Positions 41,018-50,339 of a DNA stretch of 64,000 bases are shown piece by piece. Positions within the stretch are counted from its first letter, which is position 1; every line of letters starts with the position of its first letter. The stretch is from Acidimicrobiaceae bacterium (GTDB taxonomy: Bacteria; Actinomycetota; Acidimicrobiia; Acidimicrobiales; Ilumatobacteraceae). The stretch spans positions 372,001 through 436,000 of the forward strand of contig JACJWG010000001.1 in assembly GCA_020637235.1 (NCBI GenBank). Reading direction: 5' to 3'. The position numbers were made by a program, and so were the translations under genes. The notes beneath the pieces were generated by a model that was not told where the DNA came from, made no database searches, and was given only the letters and a program-made list of their open reading frames with translations.

Positions 41018-44000
41018 ATGTGCGGCATCATCGCGATCCTCAGCCGACCGTCGACGCGTGCGGTGCCCGAGGCCGCCGAGCTGCTCGATCTGCTCGACGC
41101 GGCGCTCGCGGACGAGTCCGTCGGCGACGCCGCGCTGCGGGTGTCTCGCTGCGACCAGCTGCTCCACGGGGTGCCGGGCGTGTGCGCGCTGGTCGGCCGA
41201 CACGAACTCGTCGCCGCGATCGGGGCGCGGCTCGATCAACTCGAGGCGCGGGCGTCGGCACACGAACACTGGATCGAAGGGGCCACCGAACTGACCGCCG
41301 ATCAGATCGAGCGGTCGAACGCCGAGCTGATCGCACTGCGCGATGCCACGTGGGCGATCCGTCACGACCGACTCCGCACCGCACACGACGTCGACGTGCT
41401 CGCCGGCCGCGGCGCCGGCCGGGCCGCGGTCGCCGGCTACCTCGCCGTGCAGCAGGCCCTGTCCGCGATCGACCGGCTCGAGGTGCGCGGTCGCGACTCC
41501 GCCGGCCTGCACCTGTACGTCTGGGACCACGGCCTCTCGCCCGACGACCCGGCGGTGCGATCGCTCGTCGCCCAGCGCGGGCTGGACCCGCTGTTCCAGA
41601 ACGGCTCGGTGCGCCTGGCCGGCCCGTGCTTCAGCTTCGTGTACAAGGCGGCGGCCGAGATCGGCGAGCTCGGCGACAACACCCGGGCGTTGCGTGCCGC
41701 GATCCAGGGTGACGACCTGCTGCGCCTCGCGCTCGCCCACCCCGACGCCCGCCTCACCGTGCTCGGCCACACTCGGTGGGCGAGCGTCGGCATCATCTCC
41801 GAACCGAACTGCCATCCGCTCAACAGCGAGGAGAGCGAGATGTCGGCCGGCGACCACGAGCGGCCCTACGTCGTCGCCGCGCTGAACGGCGACGTCGACA
41901 ACCACGCCGACATCAAGGTCGAGTACGGGCTGTGCATCCCCGGCCCGATCACGACCGACGCCAAGGTGATCCCGGCGGTCATGTCGCGGCTCACGGTCGA
42001 CACCCACGGCGATCTCACCGAGGCGTTCCGTCGCACCGTCGCCGGGTTCGAGGGCAGCGTCGCGATCGGGGCCGCGGCGGCCGAGTCGCCCGACCGGCTC
42101 TTCCTCGCGCTGCGCGGCAGCGGGCAGGCCCTGTACGTCGGGCTCGCCGAGGACTGCTTCGTCGTCGCGAGCGAGCCGTACGGGGTGGTGGAGGAGACCG
42201 CCACCTATTTGCGCGTCGACGGCGAGACCCTGTCGCCGTCGGGCAGCCGTGGCCAGGTGTTCGTGCTCGACGCCGCCCATGCCGGCGAGCTCGAGGGCGT
42301 GCGCCGCGTCGCGTACGACGGCAGCGAGTTGCCGCTCACCCCCGGTGATCTCGCCACGGCACAGGTGACCACACGCGACATCGACCGGGGCGCTGCGCCG
42401 CACTTCCTGCTCAAGGAGATCCACGAGGCGCCGTCGAGCTTCCGCAAGACGCTGCGCGGCAAGATCGTCGAGACCGACGGGCTGCTGCGAGCCGTCGTGG
42501 GCGAGCGTTCGTTGCCGAACGACATCGCCGCCCGCCTCGCCGGTGGCGAGATCACCAAGGTGCGGGTCATCGGCCAGGGCACGGCCGCGGTGGCCGGGCG
42601 CAGCATGGCGGCCGTGCTCGACGCCCTCTGCGAGGGGCGCCTCGACATCGACCCGATCACGGCCACCGAGCTGAGCGGCTTCGGGCTACGGCTCGACATG
42701 AGCGACACGCTGATCGTCGCGGTCAGCCAGAGTGGCACCACCACCGACACCAACCGCACCGTCGACCTGGCTCGTGGCCGGGGCGCGGCGGTGCTCGCGA
42801 TCGTGAACCGACGCAACAGCGACCTGACCGACAAGGCCGACGGGGTGATGTACACGAGCGACGGTCGCGACGTGGAGATGAGCGTGGCGTCCACCAAGGC
42901 GTTCTACGCCCAGGTGGCCGCGGGTGCGCTGCTCGCCTGCGCGATCAGCGAGGCCGCCGGGCTCGGGTCGCCGAAGCGTCGCCACGAGCTGCTCGCGTCG
43001 TTGCGCGAGCTGCCGGCCAGCATGACGGAGGTGATCGCACGCCGTGACGAGATCGGTGAGGCCGCCCGCCGCTTCGCGCCGTACAAGCGGTACTGGGCGA
43101 TCGTCGGCAACGGACCCAACGTGGTGGCCGCCGAAGAGGTGCGGATCAAGCTGAGCGAGTTGTGCTACAAGTCGATCGCCTGCGACGTCACCGAGGACAA
43201 GAAGCACATCGACCTGTCGAGCGAGCCGCTCATCCTGGTGTGTGCGGCGGGATTGATCGGGGGCACCGCCGACGACGTGGCCAAGGAGGTCGCGATCTAC
43301 AAGGCCCACAAGGCCACGCCGATCGTCGTCGCCACCGAGGCCGACGAGCGCTTCGCCGCCGCCTCGGCCGTGTTGTCGGTGCCCGCCGTCGACCCGGCGC
43401 TGGCGTTCGTGCTGTCGGCGATGGTGGGTCACCTGTTCGGCTACGAGGCGGCCCTCGCGATCGACGCGTCGGCCCGTCCGTTGCGCGAGGCGCGCGAGGT
43501 GGTCGAGCACGCCCTGTCGGCCGGCGGCGACGGCGCCCAGATCCTGCGTCGTGTGCAAGACGGTGTGCGTCCGCACGGTGAGCGGTTCCTCGACGGGCTC
43601 CGCACGGGTGTGTACGACGGCCACCTGGAGGCCTCGACCGCCGTGCGCCTGGCGGCACTGCTGCGCGACCTCACCGGCGAGAACCCGCTCGAGGTGTACC
43701 AGCGCGTCACCGGCACGGTGGCCACCCCCGGGGTGCTGATCGACGATCTCACGGCGGCGCTCACCCGCGCGATCGAAGAGCTCACCCGCCCGGTCGACGC
43801 GATCAAGCACCAGGCCAAGACCGTCACCGTCGGCATCAGCCGCAACGACGAGGGTGTGCTCGACCGGCGGCTCGTGCAGGAGGTGCTCGAGGCCGGCGCC
43901 GGCCGCGACCGGCTCAGTTACCGCACCATCAAGGTCCTCGCCGATCTCGACCCTGCGGTCGAGTCGGTGGTCGGCTTCACCCGGTACCGCATCGAGGGCG

Positions 44001-44413
44001 ACCCGGCACAGGAGGCGACGATCTCGATCGTCGACCGCGGTGGGCTGTCGCGGGACGTGCCGAGCCGGGTGGAGCGCAACGCCCAGTTGCTCGGCACGAA
44101 GCGTCGGGTCGCGAGCGATCGCGACGTCCTGGTCGCGCGGGGGCGGACGGATGGTCGCACGGTCATCTTCGTGCCCGAGGTGAAGGGTGGCACGTGCACG
44201 GGCATCACGCTGCTGCACGTCCGCTTCCACGATCGGCTCCCGGCTGCCACGATGCGCGGCGTGCTCCAGGGCTACGACCGCCGTTACGACCGCCTCGTCG
44301 ACTGGGTGTCCGAGACGGAGGGCACCTTCCGTGACGACCGTCTGGCCGACCTGCCCGTGGCCGACCTGCTGATCCTGCCGATCAGCGACGCCGCCGATCA
44401 CTGGCGCAGCTGA
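41018..44413 (+). CDS. Oversized GlmS homologue (glutamine amidotransferase + SIS domains, 1131 residues)
   Basis: Related to glucosamine-6-phosphate synthase (normally ~610 residues), which makes GlcN-6-P from fructose-6-P and glutamine. It has the N-terminal nucleophile MCGI (Cys2), RGRDSAG (157-163), HTRWAS (251-256) and the NGDVDNH oxyanion segment (290-296). The isomerase part has HFLLKEIHEAP (462-472), SQSGTTTDT (570-578) and VASTKAF (623-629), and a C-tail-like AKTVTV near 933-938. Three additions are unusual: ~120 extra residues between MCGI and RGRDSAG, ~100 within the second SIS region (about 820-925), and ~190 after the normal C-terminus. With glmM adjacent it is probably the working GlmS, but a changed substrate or added regulation is possible. 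No canonical-size glmS is seen in this window. Confidence 0.85.
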   Translation: MCGIIAILSRPSTRAVPEAAELLDLLDAALADESVGDAALRVSRCDQLLHGVPGVCALVGRHELVAAIGARLDQLEARASAHEHWIEGATELTADQIERSNAELIALRDATWAIRHDRLRTAHDVDVLAGRGAGRAAVAGYLAVQQALSAIDRLEVRGRDSAGLHLYVWDHGLSPDDPAVRSLVAQRGLDPLFQNGSVRLAGPCFSFVYKAAAEIGELGDNTRALRAAIQGDDLLRLALAHPDARLTVLGHTRWASVGIISEPNCHPLNSEESEMSAGDHERPYVVAALNGDVDNHADIKVEYGLCIPGPITTDAKVIPAVMSRLTVDTHGDLTEAFRRTVAGFEGSVAIGAAAAESPDRLFLALRGSGQALYVGLAEDCFVVASEPYGVVEETATYLRVDGETLSPSGSRGQVFVLDAAHAGELEGVRRVAYDGSELPLTPGDLATAQVTTRDIDRGAAPHFLLKEIHEAPSSFRKTLRGKIVETDGLLRAVVGERSLPNDIAARLAGGEITKVRVIGQGTAAVAGRSMAAVLDALCEGRLDIDPITATELSGFGLRLDMSDTLIVAVSQSGTTTDTNRTVDLARGRGAAVLAIVNRRNSDLTDKADGVMYTSDGRDVEMSVASTKAFYAQVAAGALLACAISEAAGLGSPKRRHELLASLRELPASMTEVIARRDEIGEAARRFAPYKRYWAIVGNGPNVVAAEEVRIKLSELCYKSIACDVTEDKKHIDLSSEPLILVCAAGLIGGTADDVAKEVAIYKAHKATPIVVATEADERFAAASAVLSVPAVDPALAFVLSAMVGHLFGYEAALAIDASARPLREAREVVEHALSAGGDGAQILRRVQDGVRPHGERFLDGLRTGVYDGHLEASTAVRLAALLRDLTGENPLEVYQRVTGTVATPGVLIDDLTAALTRAIEELTRPVDAIKHQAKTVTVGISRNDEGVLDRRLVQEVLEAGAGRDRLSYRTIKVLADLDPAVESVVGFTRYRIEGDPAQEATISIVDRGGLSRDVPSRVERNAQLLGTKRRVASDRDVLVARGRTDGRTVIFVPEVKGGTCTGITLLHVRFHDRLPAATMRGVLQGYDRRYDRLVDWVSETEGTFRDDRLADLPVADLLILPISDAADHWRS

Positions 44414-44448
44414 GGAACGCGTCGGGTCGGGGTGGACCGCATCGGATC

Positions 44449-44844
44449 GTGTCGGGTCGCGACGGTGTCGTGCGCGTGATCGGGATGGGCGTCGACGCCG
44501 TCGACATCGAGCGGTTCCGGCGATCGCTGGCCCGCACGCCGTCGATGCGCGACCGCCTGTTCACGCCGGTCGAGCTCGAGTACGTCGCGCCCAAGGCGGA
44601 CCCGGTGCCGTCGCTGGCAGCTCGCTTCGCCGCGCGCGAGGCGGTGATGAAGGCCCTCGGCGTGGGACTCGGCGCGTTCGGCTTCCACGAGGTGTGGGTG
44701 ACCCGGGCGGTCAGCGGCGCACCGTCGCTCGCGATCACCGGTGCGGCGGCGGCCCTGGCCGATGCGGCCGGCGTGGGCACCTGGCACCTGTCGATCACGC
44801 ACACCGACACCGTCGCCATCGCGTACGTCGTGGCGGCGGCCTGA
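44449..44844 (+). CDS. acpS: Holo-[acyl-carrier-protein] synthase
   Basis: A protein of up to 131 residues that transfers 4'-phosphopantetheine from CoA to acyl carrier protein. The Mg-binding Asp lies in IGMGVDAVDIERF, the second motif is LAARFAAREAVMKALG, and HLSITHTDTVAIAYV closes the fold. The GTG at 44449 gives an N-terminus ~9 residues longer than most; GTGs at 44470 and 44476 are equally plausible starts. No ribosome-binding site helps to choose. Confidence 0.92.
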   Translation: MSGRDGVVRVIGMGVDAVDIERFRRSLARTPSMRDRLFTPVELEYVAPKADPVPSLAARFAAREAVMKALGVGLGAFGFHEVWVTRAVSGAPSLAITGAAAALADAAGVGTWHLSITHTDTVAIAYVVAAA

Positions 44845-44852
44845 CCCCAGGC

Positions 44853-44948
44853 CGGCCGACGCGACGACCGGCCGACGTGACGACCGGCCGACGCGACGAC
44901 CGGCTCGACGCGACGACCGGCTCGACGCGACGACCGGCTCGACGTGTC
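44853..44948. repeat. Degenerate 16/17-bp tandem repeats between acpS and nnr
   Basis: Three 16-bp units of the type CGGCCGACGCGACGAC are followed by two 17-bp units CGGCTCGACGCGACGAC and a partial unit. They fill most of the 142-bp gap before the nnr promoter. The change from 16 to 17 bp (one inserted T) shows two rounds of duplication. Nothing else is apparent in the gap except the -10 box at 44974. Confidence 0.85.
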
Positions 44949-44973
44949 CTGCCGACCGGTCGAGGGGCAGCGG

Positions 44974-44979
44974 TACGCT
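44974..44979 (+). promoter_or_regulatory. Leaderless -10 box of the nnr-alr-tsa operon
   Basis: GGTACGCT with -10 TACGCT lies 7 nt before the ATG at 44987; it is the same string as upstream of the amidotransferase at 17301. Confidence 0.5.
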
Positions 44980-44986
44980 CGCCGCC

Positions 44987-46357
44987 ATGTTGCCGATCCT
45001 GACTCCGGCCGAGATGCGCGCCGTCGACGCCGCCGCGGCCGACGACGTCGACGTGCTCGTCGAACGGGCCGGGTCCGCCGTCGCCCGGGCCGCGATCCGG
45101 ATGCTGGGTGGCACGTACGGCCGCACCGTGCACGTGATCGTCGGCTCGGGCAACAACGGCAACGACGGTCGGGTGGCCGCCCGGCAACTGCGTGATCGTG
45201 GTGTGCGCGTCCGGGTGTTCGAGGTGGCCTCGTGCCCCGACCGACTCCCGCCGGCCGATCTGGTGATCGACGCGGCGTTCGGCACCGGCTTCCACGGTGT
45301 CTGGCAGCCGCCGGACGTGGGCGACGTGCGGGTGCTCGCGGTCGACATCCCGAGTGGGGTGGACGGCCACACCGGCACCGTGACCGGCGACGTGCTCGCC
45401 GCGGACCGCACGGTGAGCTTCGTCGCGCTGAAGCCCGGGCTGTTGTTCGAGCCAGGCCGCACGCTGGCCGGTGAGCTCGAGGTGGTCGACGTCGGGCTCG
45501 ACCCCGGGGCGCCGCAGGTGCATCTGCTGCAGGCGTCGGACGTCGCGGCGTGGATGCCGCCGCGTGCGTCGACCAGCCACAAATGGCATGCCGCCGTGCG
45601 GGTCATCGCCGGCAGCCGCACGATGCCCGGTGCTGCGGCGCTCGCGTCGGCCGCAGCCCAGCGGGTGGGCGCCGGGATGGTGCAGTGGTCCACGCCCGGA
45701 GCGGAGTCGGCCGACCGGATGCCGATCGAGGCCGTGCACCGCCCGCTGCCGGCGGCGGCGTGGGCGTCCGAGGCGCTGCGCACGTTCGACCGGTTCCACG
45801 CCCTCGTGATCGGGCCCGGGCTCGGACGCGCCGACGACACGGCGGCCAACACGCGTCAGGTGGTGATCGACTCACCGTTGCCGGTGGTGGTGGACGGCGA
45901 CGGCCTGTTCGCACTCGCGTGGAACGCACAGGGCGCCGCGGCGTTGCTGCGCCGGCGCGAGGCGCCCACCGTGCTGACCCCTCACGACGGCGAGTACCAG
46001 CTGCTCACCGGCGCGCCGCCGGGAGCCGACCGGATCGCGGCGGCGCGTCGGCTGGCGGCCGACGCCGCGGCGGTGGTGCTGCTGAAGGGACCCACCACCG
46101 TGGTCGCCGAACCCGACGGTGAGGTGCTCGTGGTGCGCGCCGGCGACGAGCGGCTCGCCACGGCCGGCACCGGCGACGTGCTGGCCGGTGTGGTCGGTGC
46201 GTTGCTGGCGATGCGCGTCGACCCGTTCGAGGCCGCAGCGATGGGTGCGTGGATCCACGGGCGCGCCGCCGTGCTCGGCCCGCCGGTGGGTCTGGTGGCC
46301 TCCGACCTGCTCGAGCTGCTGCCCACCGTGCTGGCCGAACTGCACGGTGCGGCCTGA
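44987..46357 (+). CDS. nnr: Bifunctional NAD(P)H-hydrate repair enzyme (epimerase + ADP-dependent dehydratase)
   Basis: A 456-residue fusion. The N-terminal YjeF_N epimerase half (to ~residue 190) has VIVGSGNNGNDGRVAARQL and VDIPSGVDGHTG. The C-terminal YjeF_C kinase-fold dehydratase has VIGPGLGR, PVVVDGDGLFAL, VLTPHDGEYQLL and the TAGTGDVLAGVVGALLAMR signature. It restores NADH/NADPH damaged by hydration. The N-half is shorter than usual in its middle (the conserved SGPGNNGGDG is written SGNNGNDG). It leads the nnr-alr-tsaE-tsaB-rimI-tsaD operon. Confidence 0.93.
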   Translation: MLPILTPAEMRAVDAAAADDVDVLVERAGSAVARAAIRMLGGTYGRTVHVIVGSGNNGNDGRVAARQLRDRGVRVRVFEVASCPDRLPPADLVIDAAFGTGFHGVWQPPDVGDVRVLAVDIPSGVDGHTGTVTGDVLAADRTVSFVALKPGLLFEPGRTLAGELEVVDVGLDPGAPQVHLLQASDVAAWMPPRASTSHKWHAAVRVIAGSRTMPGAAALASAAAQRVGAGMVQWSTPGAESADRMPIEAVHRPLPAAAWASEALRTFDRFHALVIGPGLGRADDTAANTRQVVIDSPLPVVVDGDGLFALAWNAQGAAALLRRREAPTVLTPHDGEYQLLTGAPPGADRIAAARRLAADAAAVVLLKGPTTVVAEPDGEVLVVRAGDERLATAGTGDVLAGVVGALLAMRVDPFEAAAMGAWIHGRAAVLGPPVGLVASDLLELLPTVLAELHGAA

Positions 46358-47516
46358 CATCGCCGTGACCTGGTCGCCGGCCGGCGAGCGTTGGGCCTGG
46401 GCGGAGGTCGATCTGGACGCCGTCGTGCACAACGTCGCCGTGCTCCGCGCCGCCGTGTCGCCGGCCGCCGTGTGGGCGGTGGTGAAAGCCGACGGCTACG
46501 GCCACGGGGCGGTCGAGGTGGCCCGTGCGGCACTCGACGCCGGCGCCGGCGGGCTGTGCGTGGCGCTGGTGCAGGAGGCCGCCCGACTGCGCGCCGCCGG
46601 GATCGACGCCCCGATCCTGGTGCTGAGCGAGCAGCCGCCGGACCAACTGGCCGACGCCGTACGCCTCGGCGTGGTGAGCACGGTCTGCTCCACTGCCCAA
46701 CTCGACGCGCTCGAGGCTGCCGGGGCGGCCACGCACCGGGTGCATCTGAAGGTCGACACCGGCATGCACCGCGTGGGGTGCCCACCCGAGCAGGCGGTCG
46801 CGCTGGCGCAATCGATCGAGCGACGGCCCGCGCTCGTGCTCGACGGCGTGTTCACCCACCTCGCCGTCGCCGACGAACCCGCCGACCCGTTCACGGCCCG
46901 GCAGCTCGCCCGCTTCGACACGGTGCTGTCCGAACTGGCGGCCGCCGGCATCGACCCAGGGCGGCGTCATGCCGCGAACTCCGCCGGCGCGCTCGCCCAT
47001 CCGCGGGCTCGCCTCGACCTCGTCCGGGTCGGCATCGCCGCGTACGGGGTGGAGCCGGGCCGGGGTGTCGAGCACCTGTGCCGCGAGCTGCGGCCGGCGA
47101 TGTCGTTACGGGCACGCGTCTCGCACGTGAAGCCGGTCGCCGCCGGTGAGCGGATCAGCTATGGGTTGCGCCACGCCTTCGCCCACGACACGGTGGTGGC
47201 GACGGTGCCGATCGGGTACGCCGACGGGGTGCCGCGGCGCCTGTTCGAGACTCACGGCGAGGTGCTGGTCGGCAGCCGCCGCTGCCCGATCGTCGGCGTG
47301 GTGACGATGGACCAGCTGATGGTCGACGTCGGCCACGGCGCCGACGTGCGAGTGGGCGACCGGGTCACCCTGCTCGGCGCCGACGGCGACGAGCGGATCC
47401 GGCCGGAGGACTGGGCCGAGCGGCTCGGCACCATCGGCTACGAGGTGGTGTGTGGCATCTCGGCCCGGGTTGCCCGGCACCACTCGCGACGTGGCGTCGT
47501 AGACTCTCGGTCCTGA
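46347..47516 (+). CDS. alr: Alanine racemase
   Basis: A 389-residue fold-type III PLP enzyme producing D-alanine for peptidoglycan. The PLP lysine is Lys47 in AVVKADGYGHGA; KVDTGMHRVG, ANSAGAL and the catalytic-tyrosine segment ERISYGLRHAF with PIGYADGVPR follow. The GTG at 46347 overlaps the nnr stop by 11 bp; a second GTG at 46365 (MTWSPAGERW) is an equally possible start. Its stop overlaps the ATG of tsaE by 1 bp. Confidence 0.94.
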   Translation: MRPDIAVTWSPAGERWAWAEVDLDAVVHNVAVLRAAVSPAAVWAVVKADGYGHGAVEVARAALDAGAGGLCVALVQEAARLRAAGIDAPILVLSEQPPDQLADAVRLGVVSTVCSTAQLDALEAAGAATHRVHLKVDTGMHRVGCPPEQAVALAQSIERRPALVLDGVFTHLAVADEPADPFTARQLARFDTVLSELAAAGIDPGRRHAANSAGALAHPRARLDLVRVGIAAYGVEPGRGVEHLCRELRPAMSLRARVSHVKPVAAGERISYGLRHAFAHDTVVATVPIGYADGVPRRLFETHGEVLVGSRRCPIVGVVTMDQLMVDVGHGADVRVGDRVTLLGADGDERIRPEDWAERLGTIGYEVVCGISARVARHHSRRGVVDSRS

Positions 47517-47998
47517 TGCTGCAGCTCCGCTCGGACTCGCCGGCCACGACGCACGCGATCGCCGCAGCGTTGGCGCGCCTGGTGCGCCGGGGCGACGTGA
47601 TCGTGCTGGCCGGCGAGATGGGGACCGGCAAGACCGCGTTCGCGCAGGGGTTCGGCGCTGCGCTCGGGGTGACCGACCACATGACCTCGCCCACCTACAA
47701 CCTCGTGCACAGCCACCCCGTCGGGAAGCTCGTGCTGCACCACGCCGACCTCTACCGGCTGAGCACCCAGCACGAGGTGGCCGACCTCGCGTTCGCCGAG
47801 CTGCTCGAGAGCGACGGGATCCTGATCGTCGAGTGGGGCGACGTGGTGGCCGGTTCGCTCGGCGAGCACCTGCTCGTCCGGCTCGCCGCGACCGAGGACG
47901 ACGACGACCGGCGCGACGTGGCGGTGAGCGCCGTCGGTCGCTCGTGGGCAATGCGCTGGGCCGATGTCGAGGGGGCGCTGGAGGCGTGGCGATGCTGA
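47516..47998 (+). CDS. tsaE: tRNA t6A biosynthesis ATPase TsaE
   Basis: A 160-residue P-loop protein. Walker A GEMGTGKTAF, switch SPTYNLVHSH, and ILIVEWGD near the Walker B. It works with TsaB and TsaD to make threonylcarbamoyladenosine at position 37 of ANN-decoding tRNAs. A TAGACT box 10 nt before the ATG (47500-47505) could add an internal leaderless promoter. It overlaps tsaB by 7 bp. Confidence 0.95.
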   Translation: MLQLRSDSPATTHAIAAALARLVRRGDVIVLAGEMGTGKTAFAQGFGAALGVTDHMTSPTYNLVHSHPVGKLVLHHADLYRLSTQHEVADLAFAELLESDGILIVEWGDVVAGSLGEHLLVRLAATEDDDDRRDVAVSAVGRSWAMRWADVEGALEAWRC

Positions 47999-48720
47999 TC
48001 CTCGGCATCGAGACCGCCACCGAGCAGGTGAGCGTCGCGATCGGTGGCCACGAGGGTGTGCTCGGCATGTTCGAGGTGTGTCGCGGCCGCCGCCACGCCG
48101 AGACGCTCACGCCGGCGATCCAGTTCGTGTGCCAGCAGGCCGACATCGAACTCGCGGAGATCGGGTTGGTCGCGGTCGACGTCGGGCCGGGGCTGTTCAC
48201 CGGGATGCGGGTCGGGCTCGCCGCCGGCAAGGCATTGGCGCAGGCGTTGCGCGTCCCGATGATCGGCATGAGTTCGCTCGACCTGCTCGCGTTCCCGGTG
48301 CGTCACACCAGTCGCACGATCGCCGCGGTGATCGACGCCCGCAAGGGCGAGCTGTTCTACGCGTGCTACAAGCCGGTGCCGGGAGGCGTGCAACGTGTGC
48401 TCGAGCCGCGGTGCGGTCGAGTGGACGATCTGATCGCCGATCTGATGGCACGCGGCGACGACACGATCTGCGTCGGGGACGGTGCGCTGCGCTATGCGGA
48501 CGAGATCAAGAACGACCTGAACTGCGAGTTCGCCGAGCAGTTCTCGTCACGGCCGTCGGCGGGCCCACTGGTGCAGCTGGCCCATGCCCGCGCGCTGCGC
48601 GAGGACTGGGTGAACCCGTGGGAGATCCACCCGTTGTACCTGCGCCTGCCCGACGCCCAGATCAACTGGAGCTCGCGCGTGCAGGGCAATACCGACGCGA
48701 CCGGCGGCACGGTTCGATGA
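47992..48720 (+). CDS. tsaB: tRNA t6A biosynthesis protein TsaB
   Basis: A 242-residue ASKHA-fold pseudo-enzyme that dimerises with TsaD. ILGIETATEQVSVAIGG, DVGPGLFTGMRVGLAAGKALA and VIDARKGELFYACY are typical. Its TGA overlaps the ATG of rimI. Confidence 0.95.
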   Translation: MLILGIETATEQVSVAIGGHEGVLGMFEVCRGRRHAETLTPAIQFVCQQADIELAEIGLVAVDVGPGLFTGMRVGLAAGKALAQALRVPMIGMSSLDLLAFPVRHTSRTIAAVIDARKGELFYACYKPVPGGVQRVLEPRCGRVDDLIADLMARGDDTICVGDGALRYADEIKNDLNCEFAEQFSSRPSAGPLVQLAHARALREDWVNPWEIHPLYLRLPDAQINWSSRVQGNTDATGGTVR

Positions 48721-49262
48721 GTGTGCTCTCGCGTCTGTTGCGTCGGGCCGACGGTGACGCCGAGACCGTGATCGAGCCGATGCGACGCAAGGACCTGCCG
48801 TCGATCCTGGCGATCGAGCACGTGTCGTACCCGAAGCCGTGGACGCCCGGGGTGTTCCAGAGCGAGATCGAGTTGTCGCGCCTCGGCGAGCGGTTCTACA
48901 TCGTCGCCCGGCGCGACCAGCGCCTCGTCGGCTACGCCGGATCGATGTTCGTGGTCGGCGACGCGCACGTCACGAACATCGCCGCCGCACCCGAACAGCG
49001 CCGCAGCGGCATCGCGACGCGGTTGCTCGCCGAGCTCGCGTGGGAGGCCATCCGTCGCGACTGCCAGGCGCTCACCCTCGAGGTGCGATCCAGCAACGGC
49101 GGCGCCCAGGCGCTGTACCGCCGGTTCGGGTTCGCGCCGGTGGGCATCCGCCAGAAGTACTACGAGAACACCGAGGACGCGATCGTGATGTGGTGCCACG
49201 AGATCGCCGAGCCCGCCTACCGCGAGCGGCTGGCCGAGCTGTGCCCGGAGGCGGCTCGATGA
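48717..49262 (+). CDS. rimI: GNAT N-acetyltransferase, RimI type
   Basis: A 181-residue GNAT protein. The acetyl-CoA loop is APEQRRSGIATRLL, followed by LTLEVRSSNGGAQALYRRFGF and GIRQKYYENTEDAIVM, the RimI hallmark. It acetylates the N-terminus of S18 and possibly other proteins. An N-terminal ~20 residues precede the usual fold start. It overlaps tsaB and tsaD by 4 bp each, the common tsaB-rimI-tsaD arrangement. Confidence 0.92.
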   Translation: MSVLSRLLRRADGDAETVIEPMRRKDLPSILAIEHVSYPKPWTPGVFQSEIELSRLGERFYIVARRDQRLVGYAGSMFVVGDAHVTNIAAAPEQRRSGIATRLLAELAWEAIRRDCQALTLEVRSSNGGAQALYRRFGFAPVGIRQKYYENTEDAIVMWCHEIAEPAYRERLAELCPEAAR

Positions 49263-50329
49263 GCGGGTTCGACGTGTCCGACGTGCCGCTGCGCCCGTCC
49301 GGCCGTCCGTCGAGGCCGGTGGACGAGCACACCTTGGTGCTCGGCATCGAGACGAGCTGTGACGAGACCGCCGCCGCCCTCGTGCTCGGCGGCGACGACG
49401 TGGCGTCGAGCGTGGTGAGCACGCAGGTCGATCTGCACGCCCAGTACGGCGGCGTGGTGCCGGAGATCGCGAGCCGGGCCCACCTCGACATGCTCAACCC
49501 GATCGTCGCCCGCGCGATCGTCGAGGCGGGTGTCCCCGAGAGCCGGATCGACGCGGTCGCCTGCACGATCGGCCCGGGCCTCATCGGTGCGTTGCTCGTG
49601 GGCGTGTCGGCGGCCAAGTCGCTCGCGCTGGCGTGGGACGTGCCCTTCGTCGGCGTGCACCACCACGAGGCTCATCTCTACGCCGCGTTCTTGGAGGACC
49701 CGACGCTCGAGTTCCCGCTGGTGGTGCTGCTCGTGTCGGGTGGGCACACGATGCTGATCGAGATGCAGGACCACGGTCGGTACCGGTTGCTCGGTCGCAC
49801 GATCGACGACGCGGCCGGTGAAGCCTTCGACAAGGTGGCACGCTTCCTCGGCCTCGGGTACCCGGGTGGTCCGGCGATCGACCGCGAGGCGGTGAACGGC
49901 GATCCCGAGGCGATCGCGTTCCCCCGGGCGATGCTCCACGACGGCCTCGACGTCAGCTTCAGCGGGCTCAAGACCGCGGTGATGAACCATGTGCGCAAGC
50001 ACCCCGACGTGTCGTCGGAGGACGTCGCCGCGTCGTTCCAGGCCGCCGTGGTGGACGTGCTGGTGCACAAGTCGCGCCGTGCGGCACAGCAGGTGGGCGC
50101 GAAGGGGCTGGTGCTCGCCGGTGGGGTGGCGGCGAACTCGTCGCTGCGTGAACGGTTCCTCGACGCCTGCGTCGCCGATGGCGTCCAGGGATTCCTGCCG
50201 AGCCGCGAGATGTGCACCGACAACGCGGCGATGATCGCCGCGGCCGGGTGGCACCGCTTGCGTGCCGACGGCGCGACACCGCTCGACTGCGGCGCCTTCC
50301 CCAACCTGCGCATCCCCGGCCTCACCTGA
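49259..50329 (+). CDS. tsaD: tRNA N6-adenosine threonylcarbamoyltransferase TsaD
   Basis: A 356-residue ASKHA enzyme that attaches threonylcarbamoyl to A37. LGIETSCDETAAALV, the metal-binding HHHEAHLYAAF, VSGGHTML, DAAGEAFDKVARFLGLGYPGG and VLAGGVAANSSLRERF are all present. About 25 extra residues precede the first strand. It is the last gene of the operon; two palindromic repeat units follow within 11 bp. Confidence 0.96.
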   Translation: MSGFDVSDVPLRPSGRPSRPVDEHTLVLGIETSCDETAAALVLGGDDVASSVVSTQVDLHAQYGGVVPEIASRAHLDMLNPIVARAIVEAGVPESRIDAVACTIGPGLIGALLVGVSAAKSLALAWDVPFVGVHHHEAHLYAAFLEDPTLEFPLVVLLVSGGHTMLIEMQDHGRYRLLGRTIDDAAGEAFDKVARFLGLGYPGGPAIDREAVNGDPEAIAFPRAMLHDGLDVSFSGLKTAVMNHVRKHPDVSSEDVAASFQAAVVDVLVHKSRRAAQQVGAKGLVLAGGVAANSSLRERFLDACVADGVQGFLPSREMCTDNAAMIAAAGWHRLRADGATPLDCGAFPNLRIPGLT

Positions 50330-50339
50330 CCCCCGCTGG

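Noticed and set aside
44741..44986. N-terminal extension of the NAD(P)H-hydrate repair enzyme through the tandem repeats
   Set aside because: The extension is repetitive Arg/Thr/Asp text from the 16/17-bp array, and a leaderless -10 box plus ATG at 44987 match the family start.
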